A stretch of 64,000 nucleotides of DNA from Caldibacillus debilis DSM 16016 (GCF_000383875.1 NZ_KB912881.1:7793-71792); one strand, 5' to 3'. Positions 19,118-27,934 are shown, counted from the first letter of the stretch. Program-made: numbers and translations. Notes: generated by a model from the letters alone, not told the origin.

Positions 19118-19270
19118 CTACTGTCTCATGCTTTTTTCCGCCACCGCTTCTTCCAGCCTTTTGATCCGCTCCTCGAGTTCGATCATTCTTTCATTGGCTT
19201 TACCGATGATGCGGATCAACAGCTGCACCGTTTCTTCCAGCCGCAGGCGGGAATCCTGATGCCTTTGCAA
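19118..19270 (-). CDS. Small putative coiled-coil protein with a TTG start
   Basis: A 50-residue frame starting at TTG with a strong AAAGGAGGG site six bases upstream. The protein begins MQRHQDSRLRLEETVQLL and ends ERIKRLEEAVAEKSMRQ. It is highly charged, with Leu/Ile spacing that suggests one amphipathic helix or coiled coil, and no membrane segment. It is on the same strand as ssbB, 303 bases downstream. The ribosome site and clean helical pattern support a real gene; I do not recognise the family. Confidence 0.6.
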   Translation of the reverse strand: MQRHQDSRLRLEETVQLLIRIIGKANERMIELEERIKRLEEAVAEKSMRQ

Positions 19271-19573
19271 AAACTTCCCTCCTTTCTGCAATAGTTGAAG
19301 GCGGCCGCATGCACTTTTCTTTTGCCTTGGAAGAAGGGCTTATAGGCGCCAACCGGACATTGCCCCTGCGAACCTGCAGACTCTCCCGACGTGCGAAAGC
19401 GTTTTTCCAGAAACGATCCTGGTAAATCGGAAAATTGTTGCGCCCCGCGAACCGGCAGGCCTTGCCGATTTTTCCCGACGCATGCCGTACCCGCCGGATG
19501 GTCATCATTTTGTCGATGGGCGTTCTTCCCAAGGGCTGCTCCTGCCGTCACAGCGGCTGCCCGAGCCTTTCAG
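19271..19573. other. Gap downstream of ssbB, nothing recognised
   Basis: About 300 bases between the ssbB stop and the small coiled-coil gene. Open frames exist on both strands but none has a ribosome site or resembles a known protein. I see no clear terminator after ssbB, so the two genes might share a transcript. Confidence 0.45.
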
Positions 19574-19969
19574 TCACTGGCTGACGGCGGCCTTGTTCTC
19601 TGTAATCGCCTTGTTCTCTGCAATCGCGGCCTTGTTTTCCGCGGGTTTCCCGCCGAGAAAACGGACCGTATCGGCAACCACTTCGGTGACATACACCTTC
19701 TTGCCTTCCCGGTTCTCATAGCTCCTCGTCTGGATCCTTCCGGTGATGCCGATCATCGAGCCTTTCCGGCAATATTCCGCCGCGTTTTCCGCCGCCCGGT
19801 TCCAAAGGATGCACGGAACGAAATCGGTCTCGATTTCTCCCGCGCTGTTGCGAAAGGAACGGTTCACCGCCAACGTTACGTTCGTCACCGCAGTCCCGTC
19901 CTTCGTGAACTTCAGCTCCGGATCTTTCGTCAGCCTTCCCACCAAAATGACTTCATTAATCAACCCCAC
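19574..19969 (-). CDS. ssbB: Single-stranded DNA-binding protein SsbB
   Basis: 131 residues with a complete OB fold (about 1-104), starting MGLINEVILVGRLTKDPELK and containing the typical TDFVPCILWN stretch. The short C-terminal tail is made of ENKA-type repeats and ends VSQ, without the acidic DDDIPF-like tip of the essential SsbA. That, and the location next to ywpF, make it the SsbB/YwpH paralogue, which protects incoming single-stranded DNA during natural transformation in B. subtilis. Whether this organism is competent cannot be told from the window. Confidence 0.93.
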   Translation of the reverse strand: MGLINEVILVGRLTKDPELKFTKDGTAVTNVTLAVNRSFRNSAGEIETDFVPCILWNRAAENAAEYCRKGSMIGITGRIQTRSYENREGKKVYVTEVVADTVRFLGGKPAENKAAIAENKAITENKAAVSQ

Positions 19970-20119
19970 ATCTCCCTTCCTTCTTGTCGTGTCTCCATAT
20001 TAGGAAAAAATGGCGGGGAAGTAAAAAGGACAAAAATCCCATTACTTCCCCTCCTTCCGGCAAATTTTTTTGTTTCTGCGGGAAATTTTGGCTTTTTTCG
20101 ATTCTACGGAGGCCTTTTT

Positions 20120-20900
20120 TTAAGAAATGTCCAATGGAACAAATTTTTTTCGACAAAATTCGCCCTGCCCGTCCTCTCTCCCGATGAAAAAACAGCCGAG
20201 CCTGGCGGAGAGCGGCCTGTTCCGCGATTGTATTCTGCAAGACATGGGCAATGATTTTTCGGCCCTGACGGGAACGGCTGACATTCGTTTTGTGCCCGCG
20301 ATTTGACTGTCCGACGCCGGAACGGCCGACACCCATCTTGTACCCGCGATTTGACTATCCAACGCTGGAACGGCCGGCATCCGTCTTGTACCCGCGATTT
20401 GCCTGCCCGATGCCAGAACGGCCGACATCCGTCTTGTACCCGCAATTTGACTGTCTACATCGGAACCTCCGATATCCGTTTTGATTCCGCGATCGGTCTG
20501 TCAAACATCTGAATGTCCAACATTCGTCTTGTCCCCGCCACCGGATTGTCCAACATCGGGGCCCGATGATTCCACATTTTTTCCCAAATGTTCAACATTC
20601 GATCGAGTTTGTCCAACATTTCAGGAAGTTGGTCCAACATCCTTTTAGACCGGAAGATCGATTTGTCTAAAATCGGGTCCGAACGGTTCAACATTTGAAA
20701 AAAATTGTCCAACATCGCCTGACACTGTCCATCATGAAGAGAAATTTGTTTAACATTTGAAGATTTTTGTCCATCATAGAAAAAAATATGTCCAACATGG
20801 AAGAAAATTTGTCCATCATCGCCAAAAAAATGTCCATCATCCCCTCATTTATGTCCATCATCGATCGGAGCGTCCAAAATCGGCAACGGAATGTTCAACA
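20120..20900 (-). pseudogene. Decayed gene of 7-residue and 16-residue tandem repeats
   Basis: Read on the minus strand, about 15 units of 21 bases encode heptads of the form M-(M/L)-D-(K/N/I)-x-x-x, for example MLDNFFQ, MLNRSDP, MLDKLDR. They run directly into six 48-base units encoding 16-residue repeats such as QIAGTRRMPAVPALDS. The frame is intact over long stretches but is broken by indels near 20870, 20720 and 20452. That the unit lengths are multiples of three and the break points are single-base indels suggests a former repeat protein, not random DNA. I do not know a function. It lies between ssbB and ywpF, where B. subtilis has small genes. Confidence 0.6.
20269..20545. repeat. 48-bp tandem repeat, about six units
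   Basis: The landmark TACCCGCGATTT and its variants recur at 20293, 20341, 20389, 20437, 20485 and 20533, exactly 48 bases apart. Neighbouring text (GGAACGGCCGACATCCGTCT) is conserved in the first four units and decays toward the right. Confidence 0.9.
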
Positions 20901-20901
20901 T
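20546..20901. repeat. 21-bp tandem repeat, about 15 degenerate units
   Basis: The core TTGTCCAACAT, or TGTCCATCAT, recurs at 20546, 20588, 20609, 20630, 20684, 20705, 20725, 20746, 20767, 20788, 20809, 20830 and 20851, mostly 21 bases apart, with A/T-rich variable bases between. The spacing is too short and the interspersed bases too variable for a CRISPR array. Confidence 0.9.
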
Positions 20902-21042
20902 GTTCCCATATCGTCCATTTTTCCCCGCATCGGGATGAACATCGGACGGCCGAAAAGAAACACCGCATCCAAAAAACTTAGAAACCGTTTGCGAAAGCAT
21001 GTATAATGGTACTAAAACGGACAATTATCGGAGTGTATGCAA

Positions 21043-21477
21043 ATGAAGACATTCAAATTGGCGGATTTTCAACTCATCGGCGAGGATGGTTTGACCCCCA
21101 TCCCCTTTGAGGACGGCTTGGCCATCAACCAGGAAAACGAGGAAAACACGTGGCTGATCGAAATCTTTTTGAAAAAAACGGACGCCGAACGGTTTCGGCT
21201 GGCAAACAAGGACGAGATATTCCGCGTGCAGGCCATCATTACCAAAAGGGAAAATGATCCTGCCTATTTTTCGGTGAAACTCGTTTCTTATACGGAAATG
21301 GACGATTTCGCCACGGTTCTGTTCAGGGGAAAACTCTCCGGATCGAGGAATTATTACGCCGTTTCCCTGCTGGAATGTCTGTTGAATCAAAACTTGCAGG
21401 GTGAAGAGCTTTTGGAGGCTTTTAAAGAGGGGATGAAAAAGAAACTGGCCGTCCGTGCCCCCCGCTCGGAAGATTAA
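21043..21477 (+). CDS. ywpF: YwpF-like protein
   Basis: 144 residues from the ATG at 21043, chosen for its spacing from CGGAG; an ATG two codons earlier is only three bases from that site. The N-terminus (MKTFKLADFQLIGEDGLTP) and the blocks GLAINQENEENTWLIE and AIITKRENDPAYF match my knowledge of the YwpF family found next to ssbB in Bacilli. It is soluble with no membrane segment. Function is not established. The neighbouring ssbB and the retained order support the identity. Confidence 0.8.
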   Translation: MKTFKLADFQLIGEDGLTPIPFEDGLAINQENEENTWLIEIFLKKTDAERFRLANKDEIFRVQAIITKRENDPAYFSVKLVSYTEMDDFATVLFRGKLSGSRNYYAVSLLECLLNQNLQGEELLEAFKEGMKKKLAVRAPRSED

Positions 21478-21750
21478 TCGGGAGACACCGGGGTTCCGCT
21501 CTTCCGGTTCCTGTCAGTCAGCGCAGGCGGATTTTGTTGTACGGTTGTTTCTCGATTTGATGGCCTGGAGTCCTTCTGACCAATATAGGAAATTCTTCCT
21601 TTTCCTGACGAGAAAACAAGCCCCAACTTCCGGACCTGTCAGCTTCCCCGGCGGCCTTGGAGGGGGCAAGGCATTTCCAACAGCCGCCCTGCCCTCCGGG
21701 ATTTGCGCGGGGGCCTTTTTCTCCAGGAGCTGGCCTCCCTGACTCGGCCG

Positions 21751-22131
21751 TTATTGCTTCTGATTGTTGCGGTCATTGTATTCATCGATCACATCTTTGC
21801 GCGGGGTGTTGGAATTGATTCTTAAGTTCCCCTTCTTCGGTACGCCGGGATCTTCGACGCCGGGCCGGTAGCCGTTCGGAATTTTGTCCTTGACCCGTTC
21901 GCCGCCGTCTTCTTTCGGATAGTTAACGTTGTCCCGGATGCCGTCGTTGTTCCTGTCGTCATCCAAAATATTGCCGTCGTTCCGGTTCGGATCGTTCACG
22001 TTCCTGGTATTGCCGATGCCGTCATCGTCCCCGGAATTGTTTTTCCCGACGGGGCTTCGATCCAAGTTGTTGCAGGCTGCCAAAAGGAAAAATGCAAGAA
22101 GGGAAAACCCGATCCGGCGGATCAACCTCAT
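21751..22131 (-). CDS. Small Asp/Asn-rich lipoprotein
   Basis: 126 residues from the ATG at 22131, which has AAAGGAG upstream; a longer frame to 22278 is not protein-like. The N-terminus MRLIRRIGFSLLAFFLLAAC is a lipoprotein signal with the lipobox LAAC, so Cys20 should be lipidated and the protein anchored outside the membrane. The mature part is very polar, with repeated Asp/Asn clusters such as DDDRNNDGIRDN that resemble calcium-binding thrombospondin-3-type loops. I do not recognise the family; calcium binding is an inference from spacing alone. Confidence 0.75.
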   Translation of the reverse strand: MRLIRRIGFSLLAFFLLAACNNLDRSPVGKNNSGDDDGIGNTRNVNDPNRNDGNILDDDRNNDGIRDNVNYPKEDGGERVKDKIPNGYRPGVEDPGVPKKGNLRINSNTPRKDVIDEYNDRNNQKQ

Positions 22132-22344
22132 TTTCCCGCTCCTTTCCTCATGATTTTCCCGAAAGGCCGTTTGCGGCGCGCAAAAAACGGCCAGTTGACC
22201 CCAATTTTTATGGGTGCTGCCGTTAGGTTTCCCGAAAATCGCGGAGAACTTGCATCCGGACAGATCCCTTTTGTCCAAAAGCCGTTTTCCTTTTGTCCAA
22301 ATAATGCCGGCACGCCTTTAATCCGCACGGATTCCGGTCCGCCC

Positions 22345-22375
22345 TAAAAAATCGGCGGCCGGCCCGGCCGCCTTC
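22345..22375 (-). terminator. GC-rich terminator-like hairpin
   Basis: GGCGGCCGG pairs with CCGGCCGCC around a very short loop, followed on the minus strand by GATTTTTTAG. It lies 230 bases downstream of the fabZ terminator and upstream of the lipoprotein gene. Confidence 0.55.
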
Positions 22376-22578
22376 CGATCTTCCTTCCGGCTACGGATTT
22401 TCCCTTCCGCGCAAAGAAGGAAAAAATCCCCCTCGCCGGCCTTTTCAATCCCCTCCCATTCACAAAAGCCGTCCGCCCTTCCATTACAAACGGCCGCCCT
22501 TCCGTCCTCATCCCGCTCCACCCTTTTGCGGCAAAAAAATGGCGGCCGTCCACCCCGGAAGCTCCGCCGCCCGGCCAA

Positions 22579-22611
22579 ATAAAAAACGCCGCCCGCTTCG
22601 GGCAGCGTAAA
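22579..22611 (-). terminator. Rho-independent terminator of fabZ
   Basis: ACGCTGCCC pairs with the complementary GGGCGGCGT (one G-U) around GAAG-C, followed on the minus strand by TTTTTTATTT, about 80 bases after the fabZ stop. Confidence 0.85.
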
Positions 22612-22687
22612 ACCGAAAAAATCCGGCACGCCATGGAAAAAGGACGGGCCGGCCCTTCCGATCGTTTTCCCAAGGAAGGTTTCCCCA

Positions 22688-23113
22688 TTATTTCCCCAAG
22701 GCAAACATGATCTCCGTTTCGCAGGCCACTTCGCCGTCGACGGTGGCGACGCCCTTCCCTTTGCCGACGGGCCCGCGCAGGCGGAGGATCTCCACTTCCA
22801 GGCGCAATTGGTCGCCGGGCTTCACCTGTTTCTTGAACCGGCAGTTGTCGATGCCGGCAAAAAAGGCGATTTTTCCGCGATTTTCTTCCTTTTTCAAAAG
22901 GGCGAAGGCGCCCACCTGGGCCAAAGCTTCCACGATCAATACGCCGGGCATCACGGGATATTCGGGAAAATGGCCGGCAAAAAAGGCTTCGTTGGCGCTC
23001 ACGCTCTTCAATCCGACCGCCCTTTTCCCTTCCTCCACTTCCAAAATTTTATCGATCAATAAAAAGGGATAGCGGTGGGGAATCACCTTTTGAATCTCCT
23101 GAATATCGTACAT
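22688..23113 (-). CDS. fabZ: (3R)-hydroxyacyl-[acyl-carrier-protein] dehydratase
   Basis: Dehydrates 3-hydroxyacyl-ACP in type II fatty acid synthesis. 141 residues with the hot-dog fold signature [20 protein letters not shown] containing the catalytic His and Glu. The start at 23113 ([19 protein letters not shown]) has AAGGAGAG upstream and matches FabZ length; the longer frame to 23212 is not conserved. It is the last gene before the downstream terminator and follows flhO-flhP and the EpuA-like gene, as in B. subtilis ywpB. Confidence 0.96.
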   Translation of the reverse strand: MYDIQEIQKVIPHRYPFLLIDKILEVEEGKRAVGLKSVSANEAFFAGHFPEYPVMPGVLIVEALAQVGAFALLKKEENRGKIAFFAGIDNCRFKKQVKPGDQLRLEVEILRLRGPVGKGKGVATVDGEVACETEIMFALGK

Positions 23114-23224
23114 CCTTCGCTCTCCTTCACCGTCTTGATTGCCATTTTTCCTTCCCGGAGCGGCCGCAAGCCCCCTCGGAAAAAACGCCGGGCAAACCGC
23201 ATGCGGGCGCAAAGCGGCCGGCCG

Positions 23225-23250
23225 GAAAAAAGAGCCGGGAAACCCCCGGA
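23225..23250 (-). terminator. Possible terminator after the EpuA-like gene
   Basis: CCGG-GGGTTTC-CCGG on the minus strand is followed by CTCTTTTTTCC. Short stem, immediately downstream of the small membrane protein and upstream of fabZ. Confidence 0.45.
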
Positions 23251-23279
23251 CCGGCAGCTTCCGCCGGCCCGTTTTCCGG

Positions 23280-23552
23280 TCAATCGGGCGATTCTTTGTT
23301 CACGATATCATAAATATGCGTCCACGTCGATTTTTTAAACACGTCGAAGGGGTTGCCGTCCCCGATGACGCCGTAGCCGATCATCGCGCCGATGAAGAAG
23401 CAGACGATGATCAAAAAGAGGACGATAAGGATGCGGAGCCAAATGGGAAAGAGGCGGATCCGGATTTTTTTCTTTTTCTCCCGCTTCTCCCTTCTTGCCT
23501 CCCGTTTTTCGCTCCTTGAAAGGGTCGCCTTTTGCGCTTTCAGTCCTTCCAT
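23280..23552 (-). CDS. EpuA-family small membrane protein (often labelled RNA polymerase beta subunit)
   Basis: 90 residues: a very basic N-terminal third ([19 protein letters not shown]), one membrane helix at about 38-62 ([20 protein letters not shown]), then the conserved external tail [19 protein letters not shown]. This is the EpuA family, commonly annotated in databases as DNA-directed RNA polymerase subunit beta although it is not RpoB. It lies between flhP and fabZ. The function is not firmly known; EpuA was described in streptococci in connection with cell-surface phenotypes. Confidence 0.8.
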   Translation of the reverse strand: MEGLKAQKATLSRSEKREARREKREKKKKIRIRLFPIWLRILIVLFLIIVCFFIGAMIGYGVIGDGNPFDVFKKSTWTHIYDIVNKESPD

Positions 23553-23591
23553 GCGTATATACCCCGCTCTATTGGACTCCTGTGCGATCTG

Positions 23592-24434
23592 TCAACGCAG
23601 CCCGTTGATCAGTCCCATCATCTGATCGGCCAAGGTAATGGAACGGGCTTGAAACTGGTATGCCCGCTGGACTTGGATCATTTTTGTCAGCTCCTCGCCG
23701 ATATCCACATTGGACTGTTCAAGGGCTTGCTGTTCCAGCCCGATCCCGATGCGGGCTCCCCCCTGGAGATTCGTTAAAATCTCCCCCTCCGGGACATTCA
23801 ATTCGGCGAAATTCTCCGGCAGGCTTAACAGATTGTCCCCGATCTGCTGCAAAAGTTGGGGTTTATGGACCTCGACGATGCCCAAAGGAATTTCCCTGAC
23901 GGTCCCGTCATCATAGGTGACCGAAAGCACCCCGCTGTCCTGGAGGCGGATGTCCCGGAAATCCCCGTCGAAGACGATCGGGTTATCGTTTTCATCAAGC
24001 ACCGGATCGCCCTGGCCGTTGACGAGGATGACTTGATCCTCGTTGACCGGCGAAAGGTAAAAGGCGCCGGCTCTCGTAAAGGAAACCGTCTCTTGATTCC
24101 CCCGGCGGGCGAGCACTTTAAAATATTGGTTTTCCACCGTCAAGGCGAAATCCAGGTCGCGGCCGGTATGGACGATACTGCCTTGGGCGAGGCTGATCCG
24201 CACCTGGGACAGCTTCGCGCCGACGCCGTAGCGGATGCCCCCCGGCGTCAGGCGGCCGGCTTCCGCATCGATGTTCGGCTGATTTTGAAATTGCTGGACG
24301 AACATTTCCGAAAAGGAGGCTTGCCGTTTTTTGAATCCCGTCGTTTGGGCGTTGGCGATATTGTTGCTGATGATGTCCAAATGTTTTTGCAGCTGGTTCA
24401 TCGTGTTGGCCGCGGTAATCATCGTCCGGTTCAA
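23592..24434 (-). CDS. flhP: Flagellar rod/hook-type protein FlhP
   Basis: 280 residues of the FlgF/FlgG rod family, with the N-terminal MNQLQKHLDIISNNIANAQT motif (Asn-Asn-Ile-Ala-Asn) and the C-terminal helix TKMIQVQRAYQFQARSI. Both ends form the coiled-coil bundle of the axial structure. The start is a TTG with GGGGTG seven bases away. It is the second of two related genes after mbl. In B. subtilis FlhO and FlhP form part of the distal rod. The other flagellar genes are outside the window. Confidence 0.92.
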   Translation of the reverse strand: MNRTMITAANTMNQLQKHLDIISNNIANAQTTGFKKRQASFSEMFVQQFQNQPNIDAEAGRLTPGGIRYGVGAKLSQVRISLAQGSIVHTGRDLDFALTVENQYFKVLARRGNQETVSFTRAGAFYLSPVNEDQVILVNGQGDPVLDENDNPIVFDGDFRDIRLQDSGVLSVTYDDGTVREIPLGIVEVHKPQLLQQIGDNLLSLPENFAELNVPEGEILTNLQGGARIGIGLEQQALEQSNVDIGEELTKMIQVQRAYQFQARSITLADQMMGLINGLR

Positions 24435-24500
24435 AAGCTTTCACCCCTGACCATTGGCGATTCCTTTATTCCTTTTCCCGAGCGGTCTTCCGGATCAACT

Positions 24501-25334
24501 TTAGCCGATTCTTCCGATTTCATTGACCGCCTTGTCCATGCTCCTGTCGTAGGCCTGGACAATTTTTTGATTCGCTTCGAAGGTGCGGTAGGCCGTCAGC
24601 AATTGGGTCATCGTTTCGGCCAAGTCCACGTTGGAACGTTCGATGTGGTTCTGTTTGACGAGGAAGGACACGTTCCCTTGCCCATAGGCGGAGGGGAGCA
24701 CCCCGTCTTCCCATTGATAGTTGCCGTCTTCCCTTTTCACGAGCGCCAGGGGATTTTCGGCAAAGGCGACGCCGATTCTGGCGACGGGGGCGCCGTCCTG
24801 GATAATCCAGCCGTCCTCATCGACCTGGAACCGGTCGCTGTCCAGGCGGATCCGGTTTCCCTGGTCATCCAGCACATACAGACCGTAGGCGTTCGTCAAA
24901 TAGCCCGCCCCGTCCAAAGTAAAATTGCCGTTTCTCGTATACAGGATCCCCCCGGCGGGATTTTCCAAGGTAAAAAATACCGTTCCTTGAAAACCCGCTT
25001 CGTTTTCCGGCATATTGATGTTCACCAGAGCCATATCGGTGGAAAATCCGGTCTCTTCCAAGTCTCCCTGTTGAAAGCGGGGGATCGTCTCCTGCACGTA
25101 TGCCCCCGTATTTAACGGGCCGACGTAGGAAAGCCTGGGCAATCTTTTGTCGGCCGTCCCGGGCAAAGCCTGATTTTCCAAGCGTTGGATCAGCATTTCC
25201 GGAAAAGCCCGGAGCACCGTTTCATCCGCTTTATATCCCGGGGTGCTGACGTTCGCCAGATTATTCGTCAAAATTTCCGTCCTTCTTTGTTGGGCAATCA
25301 TGCCGGATGCGGCCGTGTAAAACCCTCTGAACAA
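24501..25334 (-). CDS. flhO: Flagellar rod/hook-type protein FlhO
   Basis: 277 residues from a TTG at 25334 preceded by GAGGTGATCC; the longer frame to 25415 has no ribosome site. The N-terminus FRGFYTAASGMIAQQRRTEI with NNLANVSTPG, and the C-terminal MTQLLTAYRTFEANQKI, are the FlgF/FlgG family signatures. It lies 66 bases before flhP, forming an operon with it, and sits downstream of mbl as in B. subtilis. The two genes are paralogous and probably form successive parts of the rod. Confidence 0.92.
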   Translation of the reverse strand: MFRGFYTAASGMIAQQRRTEILTNNLANVSTPGYKADETVLRAFPEMLIQRLENQALPGTADKRLPRLSYVGPLNTGAYVQETIPRFQQGDLEETGFSTDMALVNINMPENEAGFQGTVFFTLENPAGGILYTRNGNFTLDGAGYLTNAYGLYVLDDQGNRIRLDSDRFQVDEDGWIIQDGAPVARIGVAFAENPLALVKREDGNYQWEDGVLPSAYGQGNVSFLVKQNHIERSNVDLAETMTQLLTAYRTFEANQKIVQAYDRSMDKAVNEIGRIG

Positions 25335-25636
25335 AAGGATCACCTCGTTTTCCGGCGGAAATTTTTTCCCGTGAAAAAAGCTTTCATTTATATTTTTCGG
25401 CATCCGCTCCGCCATTTTTTATGGATTCCGGTCTTTCTTTATGCATGAATTTTTTCCGGATCGGCCCGCCATTTTCCTGCGGCCGCCGGGCGAAAAAATC
25501 TTTTGGAGGCAAGGAAATGTTTTTTTATATCATACCACAAAATCTGACATTGCCGCGGAAAAATTTCCGGGGAAAGGGGAAAATTTTCGCGGAATAAAAA
25601 AGAATCGCCCGCGAATATCGGCGATTCTTACCGGTT

Positions 25637-26638
25637 TTAAACGAGTTTCCGTCCTTGGATTTTATCGATGCTTTCCAGCAAAATGCCGGTTCCGTTGGCC
25701 ACGCAATCCATGGGGTTTTCCGCCACATGAACGGGCACTTTCAATTCTTCGGCGAGAAGCTTGTCGATGCCGTTTAACAGGGCGCCGCCCCCGGTCAAAA
25801 TGATCCCTTTGTCGATGATGTCGGCGGATAATTCGGGAGGCGTCCGTTCCAATACGTTTTTGGCGGCTTGGACGACTTCCGAAATCGGCTCCCGCAACGC
25901 CCTTTCGACTTCGGCGGATTTGATCGTGATCGTGCGGGGCAAACCGGTCACCAGGTCGCGGCCGCGGATGTCCATTTCCTCGTTTCTCGCCCCCGGAAAC
26001 ACGGTGCCGATGTTGATCTTGATTTCTTCGGCCGTCCGGTCGCCGATCAACAGTTTATATTCCCGTTTGATATACTGCAAGATTTCCATGTCGAATTTGT
26101 CGCCGGCCACCTTGATCGACGCGGACGTGACGATATCGCCCATGGACAAAACGGCGATATCGGAGGTCCCGCCGCCGATGTCGATGACCATGTTCCCGCT
26201 CGGCTGGTAAATGTCCATGCCAGCCCCGATGGCGGCGACTTTCGGTTCCGCTTCCATGAAAACTTTTTTCCCGCCGCATTTAATGGCCGCATCCCGGATG
26301 GCGTTCTGCTCCACGCTGGTAATATTGGTGGGACAGCAAATTAAAATTCTCGGCTTGGCAAATAATCCCTTCAGTTTCAACTGGCTGAGAAAATATTTCA
26401 ACATCGCCTCCGTCACTTGGAAATCGGCGATGACACCGTCCTTTAACGGACGCAAGGCGATGATGTTGCCCGGTGTACGCCCGACCATTTTTCTCGCCTG
26501 GTTGCCCACCGCGAGGATGGAATTGGTGTTTTTGTCGATGGCGACGACGGAAGGTTCATTGAGGACAATGCCTTTTCCGCGCAAAAAAATTAATACATTC
26601 GCTGTCCCTAGATCAATACCGATGTCTCTGGCGAACAT
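25637..26638 (-). CDS. mbl: MreB-like actin homologue Mbl
   Basis: A membrane-associated bacterial actin that guides lateral cell-wall synthesis in rod-shaped cells. 333 residues with the phosphate-binding loops of the actin fold: GIDLGTANVLIFLRGKGI near the start, VIDIGGGTSDIAVLS near 150, and LTGGGALLNGIDKLL near 285. The ATG follows GGGGGAG-AAAAAGGAAT. It sits between spoIIID and flhO, the Mbl position rather than that of MreB or MreBH. Confidence 0.96.
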   Translation of the reverse strand: MFARDIGIDLGTANVLIFLRGKGIVLNEPSVVAIDKNTNSILAVGNQARKMVGRTPGNIIALRPLKDGVIADFQVTEAMLKYFLSQLKLKGLFAKPRILICCPTNITSVEQNAIRDAAIKCGGKKVFMEAEPKVAAIGAGMDIYQPSGNMVIDIGGGTSDIAVLSMGDIVTSASIKVAGDKFDMEILQYIKREYKLLIGDRTAEEIKINIGTVFPGARNEEMDIRGRDLVTGLPRTITIKSAEVERALREPISEVVQAAKNVLERTPPELSADIIDKGIILTGGGALLNGIDKLLAEELKVPVHVAENPMDCVANGTGILLESIDKIQGRKLV

Positions 26639-26773
26639 ATTCCTTTTTCTCCCCCTATCCAGACCCGTTCAACACAGTATTCTAATTGTTTATTCTATCA
26701 TATTGAAAGGGGTTTATGGATTATTTTTTGCTATTTTTTCTTAATTTTGGAATTGAAAGTCCATGCCCGCCCT

Positions 26774-27055
26774 TCACCGCCTCGCCACCTGTTCCTGCGC
26801 CCGCTCGGCCGCCTTTTTGTATTTCAATTTCGTCGCCTCTCCCCCCCGCAAATGGCGGATCGATTTATGGTAATTTAAAATTTTTTTCACTTCGTTGGCC
26901 AGTTCGGGATTGATTTCCGGCAACCTTTCCGTAAGATCCTTGTGGACGGTACTTTTGGATACGCCGAACTCCTTCGCGATGACGCGGACCGTTTTTTTCG
27001 TCTCCACGATATACTTTCCGATCTTGACCGTTCTTTCTTTGATGTAATCGTGCAC
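26774..27055 (-). CDS. spoIIID: Sporulation transcription factor SpoIIID
   Basis: A mother-cell DNA-binding protein that activates or represses many sigma-E-dependent genes and helps switch to sigma-K. 93 residues, starting from a GTG at 27055 (HDYIKERTVKIGKYIVETKK) preceded by GGGAGG. The helix-turn-helix is RVIAKEFGVSKSTVHKDL at about 24-41, followed by a basic C-terminal helix with GGEATKLKYKK. The open frame extends 70 codons upstream but that part has no conservation or ribosome site and I leave it out. Identity to the B. subtilis protein is very high by eye. Confidence 0.97.
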   Translation of the reverse strand: MHDYIKERTVKIGKYIVETKKTVRVIAKEFGVSKSTVHKDLTERLPEINPELANEVKKILNYHKSIRHLRGGEATKLKYKKAAERAQEQVARR

Positions 27056-27225
27056 ACCACTCGCCTCCCGCAATTTGGATGTGAGAAGTGTGAAATGAGA
27101 CTCGCGTTTGTCCGGAAACATGCTGCATCCACCCGCATAAAGAGGGAAATGTTTTTCTTGCCCATCCGTGCCTTTGGCCGGAAACAGCCGTTCCTTTTCA
27201 TCCAATGAAAGCGGAACTTTATGCG

Positions 27226-27247
27226 GCAGAAAGCCAAAGGCTTTCTG
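27226..27247. other. Perfect hairpin upstream of spoIIID
   Basis: CAGAAAGCC-AAA-GGCTTTCTG is a perfect nine-base-pair stem 170 bases before the spoIIID start. There is no U tail on either strand, so it is not a standard terminator; it may be a regulatory or mRNA-stabilising structure. Confidence 0.5.
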
Positions 27248-27895
27248 ATTACTTGTACGCTTCACGTCCAGCGCAACATCTGAGCTGCCTTTTACGGATC
27301 CTCACCTCAAACACTCTCTTTGTCAGGTTTGTAACATTTTATTAACTTGGCAGGGGAGATATGCACGATAAGCGCAATAAGGACAAGGGCTGGCGGGAAT
27401 TTCCTTCCTCCGGGAAAAGCGGAGCGGAAGAAAGGGGGGTCTTTCGGCATGGCCGGAGCAGGATATCCGGGATTTTTTCCTCCCGGAACAGCCGCCGGGG
27501 GAACGGTCTTTTCAACGGGGCGTCAACGGGATTTTTCGCGCTTTCGGGGGGCGGATTTTCGGCAGCTCGGCGCCGGGCAGGAAGCCGGGCGGTGCGTTCC
27601 GTTCGGAAAGAAAGATATCCCGGACCGGGCGTCCGGGAGTGTCCGTATCCGGGTTTCGGATTTTCCCGCGGTTTCAGCGATCGGGACAAGCCGGAGGGCC
27701 GTCCCCTTGGCCGGCGAGGTTCCAATACCGCCTGCCCCGGAAAGGCCAGGTGAACCGAGGCTTGAAGGATAAGAGGCCCGACCCGAGCGCCCCTTTGCCG
27801 CAGGGGCCTTCCGGGCAGCGAAATCCCGTGGCTAGACTCGCCGGGACTGCCCGTTTCCTTGTTCATCGGCGAACCCCAAATGGACCGGTAAAAAT
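27248..27895. other. Gap upstream of spoIIID, no supported gene
   Basis: About 650 bases between the spoIIID leader and the spoIIQ terminator. GC-rich open frames occur on both strands (for example 27342-27935 minus and 27347-27772 plus), but they overlap each other, have no good ribosome sites and look like no protein family. Confidence 0.5.
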
Positions 27896-27934
27896 GCAAA
27901 AAAAATTTGGGCCGATGATTCGGATTTCGGCCCA
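27896..27934 (-). terminator. Rho-independent terminator downstream of spoIIQ
   Basis: GGGCCGA (27909-27915) pairs with TCGGCCC (27927-27933), and on the minus strand the stem is followed by AAATTTTTTTTGC. It is about 180 bases after the spoIIQ stop. Confidence 0.8.

Noticed and set aside
20269-20901. CRISPR array
   Set aside because: Periods are 48 and 21 bases with gradual decay, no constant repeat with unique 30-40-base spacers, no cas genes, and the pattern keeps a codon-sized period.
27056-27265. A 70-residue N-terminal extension of SpoIIID
   Set aside because: The GTG at 27055 has a strong ribosome site and gives the exact family N-terminus; the extension has no conservation and overlaps a hairpin.
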